The notes beneath the pieces were generated by a model, which searched no databases, was not told the origin of the DNA, and saw only the letters and a program-made list of their open reading frames with translations. Below, piece after piece: positions 37,213 through 45,246 of a stretch of DNA of 64,000 nt. Within the stretch, counting starts at the first letter, position 1, and the number at the start of each line of letters is the position of its first letter. The DNA lies in contig CAKRTC010000008.1 in the NCBI GenBank assembly GCA_934402055.1, positions 1-64,000 of the forward strand, written 5' to 3'. Position numbers and translations under genes: made by a program. Source of the stretch: an uncultured Lachnospiraceae bacterium. GTDB lineage: Bacteria > Bacillota > Clostridia > Lachnospirales > Lachnospiraceae.

Positions 37213-37815
37213 TCAGCCCGTACTTCCGAATCCGCCGTTTCTCGAAGCTGTTGCATCATCATCCTCCGTTATTCCGAACGGACAGAATATAGCCTGAACA
37301 AATGCGGTTCCTGCCTTAAGCTCTACCGTCTTGCCGTCACGGCTGTCGTTTATCATAGGCACAAAAATGTGGCCCTCATTATCACTGTAATAATAATCGC
37401 TGTCAATTACACCCACGGTATTGTTAAGCTGAAATCTGAACTTCGATCCGAGTCCGCTTCGCGGCATTATAAATAAACAATAATCCTCTCTCATGGAAGC
37501 TCTGATGCCTGTTGGGATCTTGATGCTCTCTCCGGGCTTAAGACAAATGTCTATAGGTGTGCAGATATCATATCCCGCAGATCCTGCCGTGGCACGCTTC
37601 GGAAGCTTTATCTCCTCGTACTTTGTCTCCGCTTCTCTGAGCAGGCTCACATATTCCTCATCTGCCTTTGCCGCAGAGTCGTCACCTTTTCTCGTTGCTG
37701 CCGACAGGCAGTGTGCCTCGTATTTTTCACTGCAGATATCAGCGCCGAACTGTTTGAGAAAGTCCTCGGTCCAGCGTTTCAACGATACCTTTTCAAATTT
37801 AGCTATTCTGTTCAT
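37213..37815 (-). CDS. dut: dUTP diphosphatase-like protein
   Basis: 200 residues. The C-terminal 130 carry trimeric dUTPase motifs: AGSAGYDICTPID (1), PRSGLGSKF (2), NTVGVIDSDYYYSDNEG (3), FGITEDDDA region (4) and RNGGFGSTG (5, P-loop-like). The extra N-terminal 70 residues (ISKEKVSLKRW-like through AAKADEEYVSLLREAE) are outside the usual 140-150-residue enzyme. It hydrolyses dUTP to dUMP. GAGG precedes the chosen ATG. Confidence 0.85.
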   Translation of the reverse strand: MNRIAKFEKVSLKRWTEDFLKQFGADICSEKYEAHCLSAATRKGDDSAAKADEEYVSLLREAETKYEEIKLPKRATAGSAGYDICTPIDICLKPGESIKIPTGIRASMREDYCLFIMPRSGLGSKFRFQLNNTVGVIDSDYYYSDNEGHIFVPMINDSRDGKTVELKAGTAFVQAIFCPFGITEDDDATASRNGGFGSTG

Positions 37816-37956
37816 ATAATAATTAACCTCACAGCCGTAAATGCAAAACCCGCTCACAAATAAGACAATATCTGTCTTATCCATGCGTACAACAGCTTCT
37901 GTTTACGGATAAAACTGCATCTGTATATAAACCAAACATAATATCCCGATAAGAAG

Positions 37957-37975
37957 CCCGGTCTTTCGTACCGGG
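37957..37975 (-). terminator. Hairpin between scpB and dut
   Basis: CCCGGT (37957-37962) / ACCGGG (37970-37975) with TTCTTATC after it on the minus strand; weak T-run, so partial read-through is likely. Confidence 0.45.
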
Positions 37976-37979
37976 AAGC

Positions 37980-38603
37980 TTACTCATCCGTACCTAGGAT
38001 ATCTTTCACTTCCGTCTTGACCTCATCCGAGATTCTCGACTCTACCGCCTCATCCGTCCTCGGAAGTGCATATTTGTTTTCTACACCGAATCTTCTGTAG
38101 AATTCATCCGTAGGTCTGAATAGAGCCGGACGTCCCGGCACATTAAGCTTGCCGGCCTCCTCTATAAGTCCGTATTCTATCAGTTTATTGACAGCAAAAT
38201 CAGACTTTACACCCCTTATCTTCTCTATATCTACTCTCGTTGCCGGGGTCTTGTTGGCTATAATGGCAAGAGTCTCCATCAAAACATCCGAGAGCTCCGG
38301 CTTCTTCTTTGCAGAAACGACATTTACCAGATTATCGAAATATTTGGGGTTGGAGCAGAGCTGATATTTGCCGTCTATTTCCTTGACTATCAAGGCTCCG
38401 TCCTCAAACTCAAGTCTGCGCATAAGTCCGCGCACCTCACGCTCCGCCGCCTTATTGTCATAAGCGCATGCCTTGGCAAGCTCCGACACGGAGACAGCTC
38501 CCGACATAACGAATAAAACTGCCTCTATAATATTTTGCGCGTCATTATTCTTATCGGTAAGCTCCAAGCTTAGCTGTTCACCCTGCATGTTTTCTTCAAT
38601 CAT
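37980..38603 (-). CDS. scpB: Segregation and condensation protein B
   Basis: 207 residues with two winged-helix domains (IIEAVLFVMSGAVSVSELAK, then MLETLAIIANKTPATRVDIE-like and the GVKSDFAVNKLIEYGLIEEAGKLNVPGRP signature). Together with ScpA it forms the kleisin complex with SMC. It begins 4 nt after scpA. Acidic tail beyond residue 190. Confidence 0.95.
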   Translation of the reverse strand: MIEENMQGEQLSLELTDKNNDAQNIIEAVLFVMSGAVSVSELAKACAYDNKAAEREVRGLMRRLEFEDGALIVKEIDGKYQLCSNPKYFDNLVNVVSAKKKPELSDVLMETLAIIANKTPATRVDIEKIRGVKSDFAVNKLIEYGLIEEAGKLNVPGRPALFRPTDEFYRRFGVENKYALPRTDEAVESRISDEVKTEVKDILGTDE

Positions 38604-38607
38604 ATAC

Positions 38608-39411
38608 TCACCTGTCTTCGATACCGCTCAGATCCAAATGATCAAAGTCGGCATCGCTGTTGACCTCGACCTCTATATCGGAGTTCATATCCTCCTGATT
38701 CACACTTATCTGTCCCATGCGTATAAGCTCCAGCACAGCCAGAAACGAAACCACGACTTCTGTTTTGTCCGAGCCTTCCTCAAGCATCTGTCTGAAGGAA
38801 AATCGCCTGTGCTTCTTGGCATATCCGACCATACCTTTAAGGCATCCTGCAAGCGATACCCTGTGCTTCTTAATGACTCCGAAAAATTCCTGTCTCTCGG
38901 TATCCTCTGCCGCATTCATACGGCTGAGTACTTTCATGTACACCTGTCTGAGCGTATCTCCTGATACCCCTTTAAGCAGATCATCAAGATCCACGGGCGG
39001 CACATAGGACTTAAGCTCCTCCGGAAGCTCCGCATCCCTGTAACAGCAGCGTTCCGCATAATCCTCATAAAACCTGAGTTCATGTGCTATAAACTTATAG
39101 CGCTTATACTCAAGCAATCTTGCTGTGAGCTCAGCCCTCGGATCCTCCTCGTCCTCTGTCTCCTCATGATCTTCCTTAGGCAGAAGCATCTTTGCCTTAA
39201 TATCCAGCAGTATAGATGCCATCACAAGGAAATCCGACATCACATCAAGATCCTTTTCCTCCATAGCATCTATGTAGCGGAAATACTGCTCGGTAAGTCT
39301 TACTATCGGTATATCATATATATCGATCTTATCCTTCTCGATGAGCTTGAGCAGCAGGTCAAGCGGCCCGTCAAAATTCAATTGTTCAAGCTTGTACTTA
39401 GGTTCTTCCAT
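38608..39411 (-). CDS. scpA: Segregation and condensation protein A
   Basis: 267 residues starting YKLEQLNFDGPLDLLLKLIE, the kleisin N-terminal helix, with DIKAKMLLPKE and a C-terminal winged helix (RMGQISVNQ). Central acidic linker. Binds the SMC head domains. Overlaps the metallophosphoesterase stop upstream by 14 nt and leads directly into scpB. Confidence 0.95.
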   Translation of the reverse strand: MEEPKYKLEQLNFDGPLDLLLKLIEKDKIDIYDIPIVRLTEQYFRYIDAMEEKDLDVMSDFLVMASILLDIKAKMLLPKEDHEETEDEEDPRAELTARLLEYKRYKFIAHELRFYEDYAERCCYRDAELPEELKSYVPPVDLDDLLKGVSGDTLRQVYMKVLSRMNAAEDTERQEFFGVIKKHRVSLAGCLKGMVGYAKKHRRFSFRQMLEEGSDKTEVVVSFLAVLELIRMGQISVNQEDMNSDIEVEVNSDADFDHLDLSGIEDR

Positions 39412-40402
39412 GTAAATGTCGATCTTCGTTATATATATCTATGATGCTTAATTCAGGCAGATCATTCAGTCTTATATTAAAGGTATGAGTGCCGAGCCCT
39501 CTGTTAACGAGCATACTTGCATTCTTCACGCAGTGTACTCCGGAACAAAAACGGTTGAAAAACTGAAGCTGCGGAGTCATCAGTCCTCTGCCGTCCGGAA
39601 GCCTTATCGTACCTCCGTGAAAATGTCCCGACAACACAAGATCCGCTCCCCATGCGGCAGCCTCATCAAGATACATAGGGCTGTGTATAAGCAATATATT
39701 AAAGTGTCTCTTATCCGGATATCCAAGCTTTGAAGGCAGATATTTCTCAGGCATATACTGCTTGCCGCTGAGAGATAATCTCTTCTTGAAATAGTCCCAG
39801 TCAAGGCTCACTCCGTATATATCTATGTTCTTGCAAGACGTCTTGCCGTCGGTGAGAAAAACTATCCCGGCTGCTTCAAGCTTATCTTTGTATTCCTTAT
39901 ACAGCTCCGGAAATCTCTCTCTGAATCGCTTTTCGTGATTACCCTCCGCATATAGGACAGGATATCTTCCCGCAAGCCCGGTAAGCAGCTCGCACTGTCG
40001 TCCTGTCACCGGCGGTTTATTACTCTCCTTAATGACACTGACAATGTCTCCACCGAGTAGCAACAGATCGGGATGAGCCGCTTCAAGCGCATTGATAAGC
40101 TTCGCCGAACGCTCATTGTCATTAAGATAATCATGAACATCGGATATAAACGCAAGCCTTAAACAACGGTCCGATCCGCAGCTTGTCTCATTACCGACAG
40201 CATAAGCCCGCTCTGCTTTGGAAGCGTCGGCCTCCTTCTTGCAGAGCTTTCCATCGGTATCTGTAACGGCCCTCAGTTTTTCATAAATACCGCAGCGATA
40301 ATACTCTGTTTTTAATTGACGCCGTTCCCATTCGCTCCTTAATATCGACAGTACTAAAACTGCCGCAGCGATGACAACGGCGCACACAATTAACATATCC
40401 AT
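39398..40402 (-). CDS. Membrane-anchored metallophosphoesterase
   Basis: 334 residues: an N-terminal membrane anchor (MLIVCAVVIAAAVLVLSILR), then the calcineurin-type core with FISDVHDYL, GGDIVS, GNHEKRF, LIHSPMYLDEA and LSGHFHGGTIRLP. These supply the two-metal site. Likely YkuE/YaeI-like; substrate unknown (lipid-like phosphates or nucleotides). The start ATG at 40400-40402 is 3 bases after the tRNA-Arg 3' end, with no clear Shine-Dalgarno; 40396 is an alternative. Confidence 0.85.
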   Translation of the reverse strand: MDMLIVCAVVIAAAVLVLSILRSEWERRQLKTEYYRCGIYEKLRAVTDTDGKLCKKEADASKAERAYAVGNETSCGSDRCLRLAFISDVHDYLNDNERSAKLINALEAAHPDLLLLGGDIVSVIKESNKPPVTGRQCELLTGLAGRYPVLYAEGNHEKRFRERFPELYKEYKDKLEAAGIVFLTDGKTSCKNIDIYGVSLDWDYFKKRLSLSGKQYMPEKYLPSKLGYPDKRHFNILLIHSPMYLDEAAAWGADLVLSGHFHGGTIRLPDGRGLMTPQLQFFNRFCSGVHCVKNASMLVNRGLGTHTFNIRLNDLPELSIIDIYNEDRHLHGRT

Positions 40403-40404
40403 AG

Positions 40405-40476
40405 TGTTCCCAAGCGGAATCGAACCGCTATCTACAGCTCCGGAGGCTATCGTTTTATCCATTAAACTATGAGAAC
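40405..40476 (-). tRNA. tRNA-Arg (anticodon CCG)
   Basis: Acceptor GTTCTCA/TGGGAAC with discriminator A, anticodon stem ATAGC/GCTGT with loop CTCCGGA (CCG), T-arm AGCGGTTCGATTCCGCT. CCA is not encoded. The metallophosphoesterase start codon follows at once. Confidence 0.93.
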
Positions 40477-40598
40477 AAAGCCGGTGAACACATGCAAAAT
40501 CCGCCTGCTGTAAGCGTTTTATGCATACCTCACAAACGTGTAGATTATACTGTAAATCATAAACAGTGTCAAACCACAACGACTACCTCAGAAGAAAG

Positions 40599-40678
40599 AA
40601 TGTTACTTGGCACACGCGCGCCGAGCGACTCCGCTTGCAGCATCTTTTTTCCTTTTCACGAGTGAAGATCTAAGAACT
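40599..40678. repeat. Dispersed intergenic repeat, copy B
   Basis: aatgttacttggcac, cgccgagc, ctccgcttgcagcat, T-run, ttcacgagtg. Same order as copies A and C. In the 40477-40803 gap between tpiA and tRNA-Arg; only this and the terminator below are visible. Confidence 0.5.
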
Positions 40679-40727
40679 TTTGTTGGCGGTATACATGGCA
40701 CAATTTCCTACGAGACGAAAAATCCCC

Positions 40728-40800
40728 ATGATATCCGATGCACACATTCATGCCAAGCTGCTGCCGGGCTCAAGGTGAAGCTTAAATATCATGGGGTTTA
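40728..40800 (-). terminator. tpiA terminator with very long loop
   Basis: CCCCATGATAT (from 40732) pairs with ATATCATGGGG near 40785-40796; on the minus strand ATTTTT follows. The roughly 45-nt loop carries GC-rich sequence (CCGGCAGCAGCTTGGCATG) that may fold further. Confidence 0.65.
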
Positions 40801-40803
40801 TTT

Positions 40804-41553
40804 TTACTTATCGTAATTTACTATCTTGCCGAAATCAGTCTTAAGCGATGCGCCTCCGATGAGTCCTCCGTCGATATCAGGCTGTGTGAGAAGCTCCGCA
40901 GCATTGCCTGCATTCATGGAACCGCCGTAAAGTATGCGTATCCTGTCTGCCGTTGTCTCATCATAGAGCTCAGCAAGGAATCTGCGGATATCTCTGCAGA
41001 CCTCCTCAGCCTGCTCGCTTGTAGCAGTCTTGCCTGTGCCTATTGCCCATATAGGCTCATAAGCAACAACGACCTTTGCGGCATCCTCTGCACTTACTGC
41101 ATCAAAGCCTGCCTTGATCTGTGATCTGATCCATGTAAAGGTCTCTCCGGACTCTCTCTGCTCAAGCGATTCTCCGCAGCACATAATAGGTACAAGCCCG
41201 TGCAAAAGAGCCTTATTAAGCTTTTTGTTTACATCTGCATCTGTCTCATGAAAATATCCTCTTCTCTCGGAATGTCCCATGATAACATATTTTACGCCTG
41301 CATCTGTAAGCATTGCCGCAGATATCTCGCCCGTGTATGCCCCGCTCTCTTCAAAGTACAGATTCTGAGCTCCTATGGCTACATTTGTACCTTTGACAGC
41401 TTCAACAGCCGGAACGATATCTATGGCAGGTACGCAATAGCACACATCCACCGAATCATTCACTACAAGCTCCTTAAGCTCGGCAATAAGCTTCTTTGCC
41501 TCACTCGGAGTCTTATTCATCTTCCAGTTTCCCGCAATTAACTTCTTTCGCAT
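40804..41553 (-). CDS. tpiA: Triosephosphate isomerase
   Basis: 249 residues beginning [31 protein letters not shown] and the catalytic [15 protein letters not shown] are complete. Interconverts glyceraldehyde-3-phosphate and dihydroxyacetone phosphate in glycolysis. Follows pgk by 7 nt; expected upstream GAPDH is not in this window. Confidence 0.97.
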   Translation of the reverse strand: MRKKLIAGNWKMNKTPSEAKKLIAELKELVVNDSVDVCYCVPAIDIVPAVEAVKGTNVAIGAQNLYFEESGAYTGEISAAMLTDAGVKYVIMGHSERRGYFHETDADVNKKLNKALLHGLVPIMCCGESLEQRESGETFTWIRSQIKAGFDAVSAEDAAKVVVAYEPIWAIGTGKTATSEQAEEVCRDIRRFLAELYDETTADRIRILYGGSMNAGNAAELLTQPDIDGGLIGGASLKTDFGKIVNYDK

Positions 41554-41560
41554 TTTAAAA

Positions 41561-42772
41561 TCATTTCTCCTGTATAACAGCTACTCCCGGCAGTTCCTTG
41601 CCCTCAAGATATTCAAGAGATGCACCGCCTCCCGTGGATACGTGGGTCATCTTGTCCGCAAAACCCAGCTTCTTGACGGCAGCCACCGAGTCACCTCCGC
41701 CGACTATGGTAACGGCATCTGCAGATGCAAGTGCCTTGGCAATAGCAAAAGTTCCTTCCGCAAGCTTAGGATTCTCGAACACTCCCATCGGTCCGTTCCA
41801 TACTATGGTCTTTGCCGATTTGAGTGCCTCTGTAAAGATCTCAACGGTCTTCGGTCCTATATCAAGTCCCATCTCTGACTCGCCGATCTTATCAGCATCC
41901 ACATATCTGATATCAAGCTCGGCATCTATAGGATCAGGGAAATTATCGGCAACTGCTGTATCTACAGGAAGCAAAAGCTTCTTGCCAAGCAGCTCTGCCT
42001 TCTTGATCATATCGGCACAATACTCTATCTTGCTTTCATCCACGAGTGACTTGCCTGTGGAAAATCCCTTTGCCTTGAGGAAGGTATATGCCATACCTCC
42101 TCCTACTATGAGCACATCACATTTCTCAAGCAGATTGGATATTACCGCAAGCTTATCCGCGATCTTTGCTCCTCCGAGTACTGCTACGAAAGGTCTTGCC
42201 GGATCTTCTACCGCATTGCCGAGATACTCTATCTCCTTAAGCATGAGATAGCCTACAGCATTATCCTTTATATAATCGGCAACACCGGCGGTCGAGCAGT
42301 GAGCTCTGTGTGCCGTACCGAAGGCATCATTTACATAAACATCACAAAGTGACGCAAGCTCCTTTGAGAAGGTATCGACATTCTTCTCCTCCTCGGGTCT
42401 GAAACGGGTATTCTCAAGCAGGACCACATCCCCGTCCTTCATAGCCGCAACTGCTTCCTTTGCATGCTCTCCGACAATCTCACGGTCGGCTGCAAATCTC
42501 ACATCCTTGCCAAGCAGCTCCGAAAGTCTAATCGCAACCGGTGCCAGACTGAGCTCCGGCTTATATGTTCCCTTAGGTTTGCCGAGGTGTGAGCACAATA
42601 TCACTCTTCCGCCTCCGTTAATAAGCTTACGGATCGTCGGAAGTGCCGCAGTTATACGGCTGTCATCCGTGATAGCCCCGTCCTTTAACGGTACATTGAA
42701 ATCGCATCTTACAAGGACTCTCTTGCCTCGTACATCGATATCATCAATCGTTTTCTTATTAAGCTTTGCCAT
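41561..42772 (-). CDS. pgk: Phosphoglycerate kinase
   Basis: 403 residues: [45 protein letters not shown], and the nucleotide-binding [13 protein letters not shown] at the C-terminus. ADP-forming step of glycolysis. Start at 42772 with GGGGAG 8 nt before; an upstream ATG is rejected. Transcript leader contains three hairpins (42787-42856). Confidence 0.97.
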   Translation of the reverse strand: MAKLNKKTIDDIDVRGKRVLVRCDFNVPLKDGAITDDSRITAALPTIRKLINGGGRVILCSHLGKPKGTYKPELSLAPVAIRLSELLGKDVRFAADREIVGEHAKEAVAAMKDGDVVLLENTRFRPEEEKNVDTFSKELASLCDVYVNDAFGTAHRAHCSTAGVADYIKDNAVGYLMLKEIEYLGNAVEDPARPFVAVLGGAKIADKLAVISNLLEKCDVLIVGGGMAYTFLKAKGFSTGKSLVDESKIEYCADMIKKAELLGKKLLLPVDTAVADNFPDPIDAELDIRYVDADKIGESEMGLDIGPKTVEIFTEALKSAKTIVWNGPMGVFENPKLAEGTFAIAKALASADAVTIVGGGDSVAAVKKLGFADKMTHVSTGGGASLEYLEGKELPGVAVIQEK

Positions 42773-42786
42773 GATCCATCTCCCCT

Positions 42787-42856
42787 GATGCATTCCTTTT
42801 GATGCATCTGCCGTAAATCGGCAACTATGGCTGCCGCACGAAGCTGTGCGTGCAGC
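42787..42856 (-). other. Hairpin-rich 5' leader of pgk
   Basis: GATGCAT (42787) / ATGCATC (42802), TGCCG (42809) / CGGCA (42819), and GCTGC (42830) / GCAGC (42852). The first stem abuts the pgk ribosome site. Confidence 0.5.
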
Positions 42857-42868
42857 AGCATTAACAGT

Positions 42869-43498
42869 TTACTGCTTCATGCTTATAATACCACAATTAA
42901 GCAAGATGTCTCTCATCTTTCTCAAGACTTTTCCTCTGTGAGATATGGCATTTTTTTCTTCCTCACTGAGTTCGCCGCTTGTTTTGCCGAATTCAGGCAG
43001 ATAGAATATCGGATCGTAGCCGAAACCTTCTGCGCCTCTTGATTCACGGCTTATGGCTCCCGGCATATCATCCTCCGCATCATAGAGCCTGCCTTCTTCA
43101 TCAATAGCTGATATATGGCATACGAAGGCTGCTCCTCTCTTGTCATCCGGAACATCCTCAAGCTGCTTCAAAATGGCAGCATTCTTGATCTTATAGTCCG
43201 TGTCGTGTCCCATAAAACGTGCCGAATGAACTCCGGGCTCTCCTCCGAGAGCGTCTATGCACAGTCCGCTGTCATCTGCCATGATCAGAGTATTGTGCAT
43301 CTCGTGTCTGCCATTAAGTATGTCAAAGATCTCTCTCACCTTGATGCGTGCGTTTTCCTCAAAAGTCTCTCCGTCTTCCTCTGCCTCGGACTTTAATCCG
43401 AGTTCCTTGAGAGACAGTACCTCGGCATCAACATCCGCAAGTATGTCTCTGATCTCACGCATCTTGCCTGCATTGCCGGTGGCAAATACTATCCTCAT
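42869..43498 (-). CDS. rdgB: XTP/dITP diphosphatase
   Basis: 209 residues starting MRIVFATGNAGKMREIRDIL (SHR/TGN loop), with ADDSGLCIDALGGEPGVHSA and SRESRGAEGFGYDPIF and the C-terminal SHRGKVLRKM. Removes non-canonical purine nucleoside triphosphates. Separated by 3 nt from the methyltransferase gene upstream. Confidence 0.95.
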   Translation of the reverse strand: MRIVFATGNAGKMREIRDILADVDAEVLSLKELGLKSEAEEDGETFEENARIKVREIFDILNGRHEMHNTLIMADDSGLCIDALGGEPGVHSARFMGHDTDYKIKNAAILKQLEDVPDDKRGAAFVCHISAIDEEGRLYDAEDDMPGAISRESRGAEGFGYDPIFYLPEFGKTSGELSEEEKNAISHRGKVLRKMRDILLNCGIISMKQ

Positions 43499-43501
43499 AT
43501 A

Positions 43502-44695
43502 TCATGCGTCCTTTCTCTTCGGCGGCTTTGCACCGATATAAGAATAAAAATAGGTCTTCATCATTCCGTTGTATATCTTACGGTTCTTATCAGCCTTGCG
43601 TCCTATATATTTTTCAGCATCCTCATATGCCGTTATGCAATACATGCTCCAGTCATCAAGCCCTCTGAAGCTCTCTCCGAGTGCTCTGTATATAGGAGGC
43701 ATATCCTCTTTTTCCTCAAGACGTTCTCCGTACGGCGGATTGGTAATAATAAATCCGTACTTCTTCGGATGACGAAGCTCGGCAACATCTCTCTGCTGGA
43801 AATGAATAAGCTCCGATACTCCGGCAAGCTCGGCATTGTCTCTTGCCGCCTTGATTGCCTCATTGTCTATATCGTAGCCTTGTATATCAACGGAACCGAT
43901 CAGGGAATCACTGTCTCCCTTAAGTGCTCTTAAGCCTTCCGCCTTCATATCCCTTGCCTCGTCATAGGCATCATACCAAAGCTGCTTAGGTATGATATTG
44001 CCCCATGCGGTTGCGGCGAAATTTCTCTCCATGCCCGGAGCGATATTTGCAGCCATCATAGCCGCCTCTATACAAAAGGTTCCCGAACCGCAGAAAGGAT
44101 CGACAAGTATCCTGTCCTTATTCCATGGCGTAAGCATGATAAGTGCCGAAGCAAGTGTCTCGGTGATAGGCGCCTTGACGGTATTCTTACGATAACCTCT
44201 CTTGTGCAGGCTCTCGCCGCTGGTATCTATGCCTATGCTTATTACATCCTTATATGCGGACACTCTGAGTGCATAGGAAGCGCCGTCCATAGGAAGTCTC
44301 TCGCCTTCTCTTCCGTAAGCCTTCTGCAGACGCTTTACCACAGCTTTCTGTATTATGGTCTGGAAGTCCCTCGGGGAAAAGAGCTTGGATTTGACCGATG
44401 TTGCCTTGGCCACCCATACTCTTCCGTTCCATGGAATATAATCCTCCCAGTTCACCGCATAGCAGGCCTCAAAAAGTTCGTCCCAGGTATACGCCTTGAA
44501 TTCACATGTCTTAAGCAATATACGCTCTGTTGTCCTCATAAAAATATTGGACCTGCATATGGCACGCTCGTCCCCGACGAAAACCACCTTTCCGTCGGAG
44601 ACTTCACGTATCTCATATCCAAGTCCTGTAATTTCTCTCTTTGTACATGCCTCAAGGCCGAAATGGCACGGGGCAATAAGCTCAAATCTCACCAT
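43502..44695 (-). CDS. THUMP-domain class I SAM-dependent RNA methyltransferase
   Basis: 397 residues: N-terminal ferredoxin-like/THUMP part (LIAPCHFGLEACTKREITGL ... AICRSNIFMRTTERILL), then Rossmann methyltransferase with DPFCGSGTFCIEAAMMAANI (SAM motif I) and IITNPPYGERL (motif IV, N2-guanine type). Resembles YpsC/RlmL, an rRNA guanine-N2 methyltransferase; exact target base not assignable. Overlaps the HAAS gene stop by 7 nt. Confidence 0.88.
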   Translation of the reverse strand: MVRFELIAPCHFGLEACTKREITGLGYEIREVSDGKVVFVGDERAICRSNIFMRTTERILLKTCEFKAYTWDELFEACYAVNWEDYIPWNGRVWVAKATSVKSKLFSPRDFQTIIQKAVVKRLQKAYGREGERLPMDGASYALRVSAYKDVISIGIDTSGESLHKRGYRKNTVKAPITETLASALIMLTPWNKDRILVDPFCGSGTFCIEAAMMAANIAPGMERNFAATAWGNIIPKQLWYDAYDEARDMKAEGLRALKGDSDSLIGSVDIQGYDIDNEAIKAARDNAELAGVSELIHFQQRDVAELRHPKKYGFIITNPPYGERLEEKEDMPPIYRALGESFRGLDDWSMYCITAYEDAEKYIGRKADKNRKIYNGMMKTYFYSYIGAKPPKRKDA

Positions 44696-45246
44696 CGTCC
44701 TCCGGTAGTTCTGTTAAGCAGCCATATGATAAGAAATACTATACATATCGGTGCAAGTATAGGGCTGAGTATATGCAGTATCGCACCAAAAACAGCAAAC
44801 AATGCTATCATGACAAGCATGGCTGTCAGGCATCCGAACTGATATACATGCATGCCGTTGTTTCCGGCACGCTCTTCTCTCCTGTCATCAGCGGCTGCTC
44901 CGTCTTCGGTAAATGTGCTGCCGGATCCGGCTGTACTGCCACCATAGGCAGAGCCGCTGTCATATCCGTTTCTCGCTCTGCCGTTGGATGCAATATTCTC
45001 ACCGAAATCAAGGTCGTCATCGGTGCCCGGAATTCCGTCCGGTCCGCTCTTAGCCGCATCTATGATGCTGCGCGCTATAAGCTGGGGATCTCCGAGCTCA
45101 TCGATAACATCCGTGATCCTTCTGCCCGATGAAACCTCCCTGTCGATATAATCGGCATAGAAATCAAGTTTCTCTGCGACTATCGACTGAGGAAGCTCAT
45201 AAGACATGTATTCATTTAATTTGTTAAGAAATTCTCTTTTATTCAT
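44689..45246 (-). CDS. HAAS-domain (DUF1700-like) membrane protein
   Basis: 185 residues: N-terminal HAAS-like alpha domain (MNKREFLNKLNEYMSYELPQ through IIDELGDPQLIAR), a Gly/Ser/acidic linker, then two membrane spans at the end (FGCLTAMLVMIALFAVFGAI, ILAPICIVFLIIWLLNRTTG). Such proteins are often partner anchors of PadR-type regulators; none is adjacent. The start at 45246 sits inside the aspS stop region and uses GGAG there. Confidence 0.7.
   Translation of the reverse strand: MNKREFLNKLNEYMSYELPQSIVAEKLDFYADYIDREVSSGRRITDVIDELGDPQLIARSIIDAAKSGPDGIPGTDDDLDFGENIASNGRARNGYDSGSAYGGSTAGSGSTFTEDGAAADDRREERAGNNGMHVYQFGCLTAMLVMIALFAVFGAILHILSPILAPICIVFLIIWLLNRTTGGRW

Noticed and set aside
40402..40579. 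N-terminal extension of the metallophosphoesterase through tRNA-Arg
   Set aside because: The extra frame reads across the complete tRNA cloverleaf and has no ribosome site, so it is not coding.
41598..42251. Plus-strand 217-codon ORF antisense to pgk
   Set aside because: Phase shadow of a highly conserved gene; Ser/Ala/Pro-rich with no ribosome site.
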